Shown in pieces: positions 22,504-34,500 of a stretch of DNA of 64,000 nt; the stretch's first letter is position 1; every line of letters starts with the position of its first letter. The stretch is taken from the NCBI GenBank assembly GCA_029215795.1, contig JARDYH010000002.1, positions 293,849,973 to 293,913,972 on the forward strand. Reading direction: 5' to 3'. This stretch comes from Anniella stebbinsi. Lineage: Eukaryota; Chordata; Lepidosauria; Squamata; Anniellidae. Made by a program: the position numbers and the translations under genes. Under the pieces are notes generated by a model. That model was not told where the DNA came from, did not search any database, and saw only the letters and a program-made list of their open reading frames with translations.

Positions 22504-25500
22504 GTGAGGGGGGAAAAGAGAGAAACACCTTGGCAGGGTGGGCGGTAGAGGGGCGGTCTGAGTTATGCCGGTACGAATGAGGCAGGCAACGGGGGAGACC
22601 GAGAGAACCAAAAGTGTATGGAGGAAAGAGAAGAGAAAAAAAGGAATTTATAGCGACGGCTGAGAATAGCTGTGGGCCGGGGACGACGACCAGGAAGAAG
22701 GCGGCGGCTCTAGCCACAGAGAGAGTTTAAGGTGGTGAGAAGAAGTGGGCCTAGTAGGGCATTGCTGGCCGCCGATGCCAGGCGCTCGTGTGGAGTTTGG
22801 CCTTGTCGCGAAAGAGCGCACGAAGCTCCCTCCCACTTGCTGTGGGGTGGGCAGAGCGGAATTGCACGCCAGAGTTCGTCGTGTGGCGGGAACCCGCTTT
22901 AAGTTGCAGGGCTCAGCCCAGAAAGTTGAATAACAGTGAGAAGAGAGTGTCTCTGACAGTGTATTGAGTGTATTTCCCTCCCATCGTCTCCGCAATGGGA
23001 ACAGAGGGAAGAAGTACTGGCCCCCTCCACAAGAATGCGCCTTTGCGCCTGGTTCCGCGATTATGCGCATTATCGCGGAGGCGCATTTACTCACAATCCC
23101 TCTGCACGGGAGGCGGCGGGAAGCGGCGAAGCGCATTAAAAGATGCCCAAAAAGCGCTTTCCAGGTAGTTAATGCGCATAATCGCTTGTTCACACAGCAA
23201 AAATGCGCTTTAACGGCCGGAGCAAAATAAAAGTCGCTATTTAACGCGCGTTCGAAAATGTGCATTATCGGGGAGATAACGCGCCTGTACGCCCGTTTTG
23301 CGCTCCGCTCGTGTGTAGGTAAAATTTATAATGAGCCTTCAAGGCTCATTAAACGCCCCGTGTGGAGGAGGCCACTGTTATAAACTTCTTTAAAGCGCTT
23401 TATAACAGTAGTGACAACTGTTGGGGCCCAGGACATACTCCAAACAAGTTGTCACTACTGTTATAAAGCGCTTTAAAGCAATAGTGTAGATCCGCCCCTC
23501 AGGAGTTGTGGCTTCCAAGCAGACTCCAGCCCCCAGCATCCTTCTTTTGAAAGTGTAATCTCTAGATTAGCATGCTTGAAAAGGTCAAAATAGGGTGAGG
23601 ACAGGGTATTTGGGTGGTGAGTGTCAAACCTGGGTACTTATTACTCAAGCAATGTTATGTATTTGTTTTTTGTCTGTTTTTCTTCTCCATGGACAGTAGT
23701 TGCTAGGGTATCTAATTGGGATATTTGTGTATTATGTGGGGATCAATTTTAAATCATTGATTTAATCCTCCATGAAAAAGGTCTAAATCCACTTTCTAAC
23801 TTCCTTATTCAAGTATTTTCTTAACAAGAGTGCAAGAGTTAAACACATCTGATTGCAATTTAATAGAGTCTGTATACTACCAAGAATCTAATCCCCAGAT
23901 CTCTGATTATACAGCACCCAATGTCTTTTGCGCAAAATACAGTTAGCTCCTAGCTTGGTCATACTACAAGTAGATGCATTGAAACCAATGGGACTTAAAG
24001 TTAGTCATGACTAGTTTATAACTGGGTTCGGACGACACGCTAATTAATGGAGGGTTAAATTGTAAATGGTTGGTTATTGTGTTGTCTGTCTGGACTTTTT
24101 CACACCATGGTTGTTTATTCAACCAAAATAATCAACACTGTGCAGAGTTGATTATTTGAACAACCGTTGGTTATCATGCCATGTATTGACTATTTCGTCG
24201 CACACAGTTGGCTATATTTTGGTGGCTACAGAGTCCTCTGGCAAGAGTGACCAACTCAGCAGCTGCCGCTCTAGTCCAGCCGGCAGAACTCAAAGGCTGA
24301 TAGGATACCAGCGGGAGGACTGGGGGGAGAGATGGCAGGGAATGTGCCAATCAAACACACACTGTTAACTAATAGTCACCTCAGGACTGGCCTTAATCCA
24401 CACCATAGTTGATTATAATCATGTCATGTGGGGAGTACCCCCTCAATAATCAACTGTGGAGTTGACTATTAATCCACCGTTGGACTATTAATCCAAAAAG
24501 CAGCAAAAACCTCTGTAGCTCTTCCCAATCGTGGATGTGATTGCGGTCAAGCCTTCCTAAGCAGCAGCAGCCCCTCTTAACAGTTTCCAAACGGTAGTTT
24601 GGAGGCTTTGTTAATGGTTCCCTGATTTTTCCCCCCATGTTCCAGCCGTTTGCACAAATGGACTATTTTTCTTTTGTCAGTTTTTCACTATAGCAGAATA
24701 ATGCTATAGCACCATGAACAAATTTTAAAAAGTCATGGAAAGCAGCCAACGAAAGTGGGGATGAAACAGAATAGGGGAAGTAGAGAAAACATCATATACG
24801 AGCACTATGATGAGGGGGGAATCACATTACATCAAAATTTCTGTTTGAGCCAAAGAGTGGAGTCTTGTATGCATAGAAAGTCATAGAAAACGTATCTTTC
24901 TGAATGAACAAACAACTAGTTATACAGGGTTTACTATGCATGATTTGAGTACATGAGTGGGCAACTTATGGCCCTCCAGATGTTTTGGCCTACAGCTTCC
25001 ATCATCACTCAATATTGGCTATGCAGGTTAGGGCTGATGGGAATTGTAGAGCAAAATTCTGGAGGGGCCCACATTGCCCATCTATGCTCTATTATATAAT
25101 GAAGAAAAACTGTCACATATAGGCCTCTAGATGTTATTAATGGATCATCTACAAAGCTGCTAGTCACTAAACCTTGTTGACATGGCCACATACTCTGGGG
25201 TTAATGACCTATTTCATTTAGGTGCTTTCAGATATCATAAGAGTGGAGTAAATAGACTTACTTGCAGTCTGTAATCTCACCTATTTGATGTCTGTGTTGA
25301 GCCATTCAAAAATGTAAAGAAAGTTCATGATCAACTGAAAAAGAAAGGTTTTGTCTTGCCTAGGAAATAACTGTCATTGACAAGAGAGGATGTACAAGGA
25401 TAGAGACATGTAAGAACTGCTGTGCTGTCTACATAGTAGACAGTTTAAAAGGAAGACTGAAAAAGTTTTTACCACCACTGAACAATTCAAAGATCGCAGT

Positions 25501-28500
25501 GAAGGAATATGGGGGATTGAACTAGAGACCATTGATAATTGTTTTAAATGAGCAAGAAGCTAGTCATTGAACAGTTTCCAATTGGTAAACAACTGCTTAA
25601 AATATATGCCAAGTTTTCAGTACGATATGGCCTAGATGAGTGTGCCATATAACCCCTACTCTACCTGTCTAAAAACTGAAAATAGTTTTCAAGATGCCAG
25701 CCAATCTTGCAGGAATCCAGATTCTAGTCCAGCGAGCCCTCAGAACTCTAGTCTTGTAATATCACAGAAGAATGAAGGATAGGTTTTTCTTTACTTTCTT
25801 TTTATAGTACACAAAAGATAAATTTGCAAGTTGTTGGTCAGGATTCTATTGTGCTGCCAAAATATATTGGAGTATTGAATGTACTGAAATTCAATTTGGT
25901 TTGTGTTTATTCCAGCTCAAAATAGTCCAAATCCTGAATGGGAGAGAAAAGTAACAGAATACTTCAGAGAGAAGCTAAAAGAAAATAATGCAACTAACTG
26001 GGTAAGAGTGTGCTTGCTTATGTACAACTTAAGCTCCTATCCTTTTTCTTTGGAGACAGTACTATAGTTTTTTATGCAATATATTATTGTAGCACTGCAT
26101 TTTAGGAATTTACTGATTGGTCTGAAGAGACCACTAAAATGGTTGCAAGATTCCAAGTAGATTAACTGCAATTACCCTGTTTCTTCAATTCTAAAACACA
26201 CTTTTTCCCCATATAAATGTCTCTAAAAATGGGATGCGTCTTAGGATCGATGACAATTTCCCCACACTTAGTCAAAGCTTTTTTTCTGTTGGTGGTACTG
26301 AAATGAAGGTGCATCTTACTATCGATGGCATCTTAGAAGCAAAGAAATACGATAAGTATTTGTTAGGAGAAGGCAAATGAAACAGTTGTATCTTAATTTC
26401 ATTGAAACCAGAATAAGTTGAATGAGCTTCTAGATGGAGCCATCGACCAGGTATGGGACTTGGAGATCTTGTTGGCTAAATGATAGACACAGACAAATGC
26501 TGTGGAATTGGATATAGTATCTACAAGAAGGTTGTCCCAGATTTTTGTTAATTCCGCCTGAGAAATATGGGGCAGGTATAGACAAAAGTAGTTTGAACTG
26601 CATTGGCAGAATTGTTTTTTATATCCCCTATTACAGCTGCCTGCAGTTGTTTGCAGTGGAGTTAGAAGCCAGCTGCATATGTGCAATGAATCTTGAGCCA
26701 GGTCCTGTCTTGGGCATCCAATATCTTGCTGTGTTGAGTGTTGGTAGTACACGTGATGATCTATGACTGGCTCAGTTCAGAAAACATGTTAGTCCGCGCA
26801 GTGTGAAAATTCCACTTAACGGTTGAGGTTTTAGGAGGTACTCCCCACACAACATGCTCTAGCTCCACCGTTGTGTGACTGGGCTACTGTGGAGTTGAGT
26901 AAAATCCATCGCAACATTTGACAGTTCCTCCACCCTCTCTTCTCCCCCGGTCCTCCCAATGATATCCCATCAGCCATTGCTGAAAAAAAAAAAAATCCCG
27001 GTGGCTCTCCTAGAGCAGCACTCCCTTCTTTCCAGGGAACTCTGTAGCTAGTGGGAAAAGTAACTCAATGCAATAGAAAACTCCCCAGAGCCTGCCACAT
27101 AACATGCAACACAATGGTTGTGCAAGAGGATGGATATTCTGCGTGGAGTGTTTTCCCAAAAAAACTCCACTGTTGCGTGGAGTTTTCCCACCAGACAACA
27201 CATTTCTCAACGGTGGCATAACAACTCCACCGTGGAGCTCTAAAACTACCATGAGAAACGTATTGTCTGAAAATCCATTTCAAGTGTTTACTGTCATCTT
27301 TCCCTAAATTGAATGGAGAATATTCTTCCCTATGGAGAATATATTATATGTTTAGGATAAAAGCATGCTATAAGTAAAACTAGACATGAACAAAGAAGGG
27401 AAACCCCATGAGCATATCAGAATAGAAAAATACATATTCCACAAATAGCTTTATTTCTGTGTGTCAACTTTTTTTAACGTCGCTTGATGTTGCTTAGTTG
27501 GGATGAAATATTTGAACATCGCAAATTGTCTGGCAAGAAAAGCGTTTCATGTTCTGGTAGCCTGAGAGACTATTTGCATAATGTGTAATTAGGCCTTGTA
27601 ATGGAAAGTGTACACTGAATTCAGTGCATGCTGATTCAAAAAAGGAGGTTTGAGTGATGAGAGAATTGCATAGTATTAATTCAGCTTTACTGTTTAGCAT
27701 GATAATTCAAATTCTTTGAAACTCTTTGTAATTCGTACTTTATCAGTTTTACAGATTGAAAAGTGGAGCTTAGTGAGTAGAAGTGACTTGTGTGAGATGC
27801 CAGAGCATTGCATTTCACAGGTAGCAGCAAACAACTTCCAAAAAAACAACCTATTTGATAAAATACATCCGTATTATCTAGTAACAGTATTGTAACCCTA
27901 ACAAACTGTATTTACTCTGAGTCAAGTAATGAACAAAAAGGTTCCTGGATTTTGTAGAGTGGGATAGATTCAAACTTAGTCATATCTGGAGTAGACACAT
28001 TTAAATCAATAGAATAGGTTTGTTATAACTAACCTAACTCCCATTGATTTCAGTGGGATTACTCTTAGGTATGACCAATATGGATCCAACCGAATGCAAA
28101 TTAGCTATCAAACTTTTTTATACATTTCTTCCGTTTTTTTAAAAAAAAATGCTGTAAATTGAGTTTTCATTATATTAATGATTGGAAAGTAGGGAGTGAA
28201 ATTCTGTTTGCCTCACATGAAACTGATAATCCTTCCTTTTAATTTTTTTGTACAGGTACCATCGTTGAATGATGTCCCCCTACATTATCTGAAGCCCAAT
28301 AGTTTAGTGAAATTCCGCTGCATGGTTCAAGATACGTTTGATCCTGAATTTTATATGAATGTCTATGAAACAATTGACACACGTACTAAATCACGTGTAA
28401 GTAACCCTTCTTTATTGTGGTCCTTACTATCTTCTCTCTCCACTCACTCATTCACTCACACATACATTCTTAGTGTCTCCAGCCTGCAGGTGTCCACACA

Positions 28501-31500
28501 TTTTTGTTAGCTTTAGTAGCTAGGCATTGTTTGTGATTGCCACTATACACACCCTTTCCTAGTCTATTGCTTGTTCCATTTTCATGGGGCTTTTGCAGAA
28601 GCAACATTAGTTGCTCTGCAGCTGCAAAAGCCACATATGAAACAAAACAAGATCCAGCTTTTCTCTTCTCCCGCCTCCCCTGCTGCTGCCACTCCTTTCT
28701 TTTGCATGCATAGAGTGAGGCTGTTTGTACAATATGACAGCCCATTGTGGGTTATTTATTTAACCCACAGTGAGGCCGCAACATCTATGGGGCATGTGCG
28801 GTTTCCATTTTGAATGTGTAACTCCTGCTCAGGGGTTGTTGTGTCATGCAAATCTAGCACGTGTTGTTACGCGAGGATTAAACAGCCCTTACATAATCCA
28901 TGGTCTGTTTTAGAGTTATATGAGAGTTATTGAATCCTCACAGAATCCATGCTCACCAAATTTATATGACAACCTCCAAGTCGGGGTTGGATATGCAGCT
29001 GGGTACCCATGGGCACTATGGTTGGTCATGGGTTAAATGACCCATGACAAATAGTAGAGTATAATCTGAACCTGGTCAGTATCAACACAATCCATGCTTA
29101 CCCCTACCTATTACTAATCCCTGCCAGTACACAGTGGAGCTAGGGAACGAAAAGCAGTGCCTTGTCTGGAACAAGGAGAAACTTTAAGTGATTCTATGCT
29201 GCCCTTCTAAAACAAAACATTAAAAAGATAGAGGGAAAGTGCTGAACCCAAAAGGTGATCACCATGCTCTCAGAAGAGACTTTGTATTGTGAATAATTAG
29301 AATTGAGGTGCACCAAGCTAGCTAAATTTCACTGGCCTTGTGCTGCCACAGTAGCAGATCCTTGCATAGGCTGTGAGCATGACATGACTACTTCTTCTGT
29401 CTCAGCAGGGAGCAAATGGAGAGGAGCATTTGATCTGAACTATCGCAATAAATCCAATTATACACAATTATATGCTGTTCTAGAGAGGCTGGTAGATTAG
29501 TAGAGTATTTGGAGCATGATGATGACTCACCTCTCCAGTGTCCAGAGTGAATAGAGATTTCTCTTGCTCCACTCACATTAGGGAAGATGGATCCCTCTAC
29601 TCCCCTGCATTTTGTCTTATTCACAGAGTACTCAAAGGAGAGGTGCTCTTAATTGGTGAGGGGATTATTGGAACCCTGCTACCACTCATACTGCCATCAG
29701 AAGCAGGGCAAACCATCTTCTTGCTGCTGAGTGATCAAGAGCTTTTAATTCTTGATCTTTTGCATTGCTACTTCTTAGTATATGTGGTTATGACACATCT
29801 CACTTGAGGGGTGAGCCCTACAGTCCTCCCTACTGAGATTGAGAAGTTCATGCACAATCTTCAGGCCTTGATCTCTTAAGAAATTGACCTGTTCGTAGCA
29901 TAGGTGGGCTAGCCTTGGACTCACTCTCAGCTGAACTGCTTTGTGTATTACCGTGCAAGAACGTTCCTCTGTGCCTCTTGGGAAGCAAGGTCAGAAGATA
30001 AAGCACTTGCCTCTAATGTAGCTGGTGTCATAGAAAGTATGTTTTCTTTTTTGTGTTAATCACATTTTGAAGGCTCTGGATTTTTTTGGCTAGCACGGCC
30101 ACAAACCATCATTACAGAGTTATGTGATTACCTGCACACTGCGTAATTGCAGTTCTCTTTTGGGGGCTTTATACTTAAGAGTATTGTGTGACTGCTTTAA
30201 GAAGGGGAGCACAGGCATATTTTTACCATATTAAACTCTTTGACAAATTTATTTTGATTCAGATTTTGAAAGATCTAACCTAGTGCTAATACACACTCTA
30301 TTATGCACGAGTAGAGATGAAGAGTTAGTGCTTGACCAGGAGTTTATCCTGTTAAGCATAGAAATTGGTATGAATTGATACAGGATACAACAGTTATCTC
30401 ACATTTTCTTCTTAAACAGGTTTTGCATTTTGGAAAATACAGAGATGTAGCAGAATGTGGGGTAAGTGGAAATACTGTAGATATAAAACACATGGCTGTA
30501 AATTTAAACAAGTTGAACATTTATTCTTTTGTGCAGTAATCTCTGAGTAAATACATAGCAGGCAATCACAATATAGCTACTTCTTGATCTATATTTTTAA
30601 TTTTTTTAATCTAGCTATAAAAGGAATATAGACTTGAAACTAGTAGTGTTTTGAATTCTACTGGAACAAGTTCAGTCCATGCGTGTGCCTTCTCCATACT
30701 TCACCTGTTCTTTCCCCCTAAAGAAACGGTATCATTAGAAAGATGTTCATTTGAACAAAAACATGCAAAGCTCTTTCCTTTAGTCAAATGTACTACAACG
30801 AAGCATGTATTTAGCAATGTATTTGACTGTATCTTTATCCTGTATTAGATGGACTAAACAGTGATGTGAAGGAGAGAACATACTATCAAGATGTAAAGGG
30901 TTTTGACTATAGTACTCTCTTGGTGTATCTACTACTGAATCCACTAGTACTGAAGTCCTGTTTCACCCTAGGTTTTAAAAGAGTAGCTGTGTTACTCCAT
31001 TGCCACAAAAGCAATAAAGTGTATTGTGATAACTTCAAGACTAACAAGCTCCTTGTGGCATGAGATTTCATGGACAAAAGTCTGCTTCATCCATCGTGTG
31101 TAGTTTTTGCCTATAAAAGCTTATTCCACAGTGACTCTATTCTATAAGGTGTCATAAGAACCTTTGCTTTTCTTATTAGGATTGTCATTTGGCCATTTGC
31201 AGCTCTTTGAAACTATTTGAGATTAAATAATAAACAAGTAGGACCTGCAACAAAATGTTGCATGGTGCAGTGCTCCTGCACAGGATGCTAGCCAGCCAGC
31301 CAGCCACATCCCTTTCCAGGATTCTCAATTCCGTTTTGTGTCATCCTTCCCCCTCAAACATATAATCTGTGTTCTGAGGCCACTGAGCATGCTCAGTTCT
31401 CAGTTCTTTCTGGATTCCCTACCCACCCACCCCGGAGAGAAGGGGGTTCTAAAGACATTTTTCTACTTCTGCAGACCTTGAGCTCACCCAAGGCTGCTGA

Positions 31501-34500
31501 TACCTCACTCTTGTATGTGGATGGTGCTGTTTCATGGATCAACATTTGGAGAATGAGTTTATTAGTATATAGTGTTTAATGTAATTTGGTTGTATTGGAA
31601 TTGCATTTAAACCTGGATCCTTATGCTATATCAGTACTTCTGTTTCAGTAATGTGGGTATTAATACTTTAGTGTAGTCATTATGGAATGAAAGATAAAAT
31701 TTGAAATGGGAATTGTGAAATAAAACATAGGAAGCTGCCTTGTACTGAATCAGACCATTGATCCATCTAACTCAATATCTTCTACAGTGCCTGACAGCAG
31801 CTCTCCAGAGTTTCAGGCAGGATTCTTTCCTAGCCCTTCCTGGGAATACCAGGGATTGAACCTAAGACCTTCTGCATGCAAAGTGTGTGCTCTACCACTG
31901 AGCTGCAGCCCCTCCTAATTATAATAAAAAAACAATGTGTGTGACTGTTTGTGCCATGCCAGTGTAACGAGCAAATCCCATGCTTCAAATGAAGCAGCTT
32001 TCAGTTGCTAAGAATCAAATGCTATATATTTCATGCTCCATAACAGGGAAGCCAACTAAATACCTTTTGTTATTGCATTTAAAATGATAACAAATATCAG
32101 CTATATCATGAAGATTGTTACTAGAAGAACATATTACATTGCATCTTAATTGCAAAAAGGAATATCATTATATCCCTTCTCTTCCCCTCCCCCCAGCTGA
32201 ATAAAAAAAATACTCTGGTACTTTGAAATAGCTTAATACATTAACTTCCATGTGAACTGGGTAAAATATTTCAATAGGTTGGAGATTATTTTTTTAGAAC
32301 TGCTTTGGGCAAATATGGTCTAGTGTTCTTAAATATTTAGTTGCACTTATTAAAGAACTTTTTACTAGGTTCTTTACATATATTATTTCATCTTTATAAC
32401 AACTCTACATGTACTTTACAAATATTCTAACATTGTATAACATCACTTACTCTATTCCAGCCTCACCAAGAAATAGACTTAAACCCTAAACAAATGGTCA
32501 CTGCAGATAGACAGACTTTTTACTGTGTTCCAGTGCCTGGAGAATCCGCATGGATGAAAGAAATATCCTTTGTAGTTCCCCCCACCCAAACAAATTATGC
32601 TGTATATAGATATATATCATGTAGGAGGAGAAGATAGTAATGAAGTAAGTCCTTGAAGACTTACTGTTGTAGAAACAAAGTTTGAGGTTATTTCTTAGTT
32701 CTGTAAAAAAATATATGATTTTTTTTTAGGCATGTCTACACAAGCACATCAGCAGTTTTATACACTTTCAATTTTAAGATGCAGTCGGATTGAAGCCTTC
32801 TGGAAATTAGGACTCCCTCTGGTGGTTGGTTCATGAACAACAACCGTTTATCTGGTAAATTCCATCAAATTTAATGTACAGTGTAGATTAAAATTCCCGA
32901 GGGAGAAAGCAAAGGTGATTTTAATAGCGTTCACGACCAGTGAAATTACTCAGCAAAAAATGCTGATGGAAGTATGTTGAGTAATTAATCTTATGGGGAA
33001 TGAATCCTATAGCTGAGGTCTAATTTTCAAATTTTAGATGATATTTGTCAGTTTTTCCTAGAGTCCATTACATAGGATAGAAAATTTCTGTTCCCGTGAT
33101 GTTTCTCATACAACTATATACCCTGCTTTAGGCCACAGAGAATCTATATAAGAATATGGTAGTGTAAGGCTTATTACTCAAGATCTACCAGAACAATTGT
33201 GCTCATTTTTGTTTTAAACTAAAACTTGGGCACTGTAGATGTGCAGAAAAATTTGGAAGTTTGAAAACTTCAAAGCTTGAACTTTAATAGCAATCAATTT
33301 TCTTTGCTCCAAACAGGCAGGGCAGGTCCCGGGCCCAACAGAGCAGTTAGGCTGCCACCACCAGTGGGGAGGGGGAAGGGGATTGAGGTGGCCAGTCGAG
33401 GTGCCTGAGGGAGGGGGCATAAGCTACATTTGTATTATTCATAAGCCCCTCTGTGAGGGTCAAAAAAGTGGGAAAAGAGCAGGAGTAATAGTTCCCATGG
33501 CAACACAAGCTTTACGCTAGTTCTGAAGATAAGGTGGAAAGGAGGTAACTTGCAGAGAAAAAAAACACATATGAGGCAGTTTAGGAAGTGTTACAAAGGG
33601 TGTTTGATAACTTGACATTTTGGATCTGGAAGTTTGATTATGATACAGTGTGCTGGTGAAGATTTAATTCAAGGGTGGTGAATCTCAGGTTGTGGTAGCC
33701 AAATCAGGCTCCCCATTCGAATATAGCCTGCTGCCTCTTGCCTAGGATCCTCTTTGAATTTTCCATGCTCTTTCTTCAGCTGACTCCCATCTCTGCAGAA
33801 CCATATACACTGTTAAGAATGTGGAATACTTGTGCTGGGGGGTGGGGGGGATCAGAGCACTATTACCTTGTATTTCTTCCTTCACAGACATCTCATGAAA
33901 AGATAGTGTTGCCCCACCTACTTTTGTTTTAAATATTAAATTTTTAGATATTTAGTTTTAAATATTTAGATCAAACTGTTGGTTAAGTATCCCATTAGTG
34001 AATGAAGTTGTCCTTAACCTAAAATGTACGCGTATACCAGTGCAAGTCAAGCTCGGGTTTGCCCTTCGACATCCTACACACCAAGTCGCCACAAGAGGAG
34101 TTATGAGGAAGATGAAGACATGGAGTTACATCCATCTAAACTGAGAGAGCAACATCTGGGTATCCGCTGAGAAACTGATAATTTTCTTTTAAAGTCTCAT
34201 ATTTTTCAGGATTTGTACTTCATGGCACACCCAAATGCTCTAAAGCAGTATGCTTTGACAGCTCAGAAAATATTTAGAGTATGATCTATGTGCTGTGTTA
34301 ATTTCCTTTTGCCGATACTTGGAATAACCAGATTGGAGTCACTCCAGGGATACTGTGTCATATAACGAGCGTGACTCGAGTCATTTGGGTGTGTCATTGG
34401 CCTGAAAATCTTGAGTGGGATGTACTTGAATGCAGTTGAGGCAACAACCTCAAAATTCATTCACCCGAGTTTGATAGAAGCTACATCAATATGTTTATAA

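Larger units (their letters stand above)
22504..25915 (+). other. MCMBP: MCMBP intron 1
   Basis: The first kb continues the CpG-rich promoter region and holds the GC-rich element 23019-23373 and the hairpin 23388-23478. Downstream are a fold-back element (24024-24492) and a palindromic element (24956-25080). Confidence 0.7.

Noticed and set aside
22648..23265. 205-codon open frame on the minus strand
   Set aside because: It lies in the CpG-rich MCMBP first intron and its fold-back element; composition-driven, no conserved residues, and it overlaps inverted repeats.
31840..31916. tRNA-Ala gene on the minus strand
   Set aside because: A and B boxes are present, but the arms are mutated and the unit continues into a SINE body and CR1-like tail.
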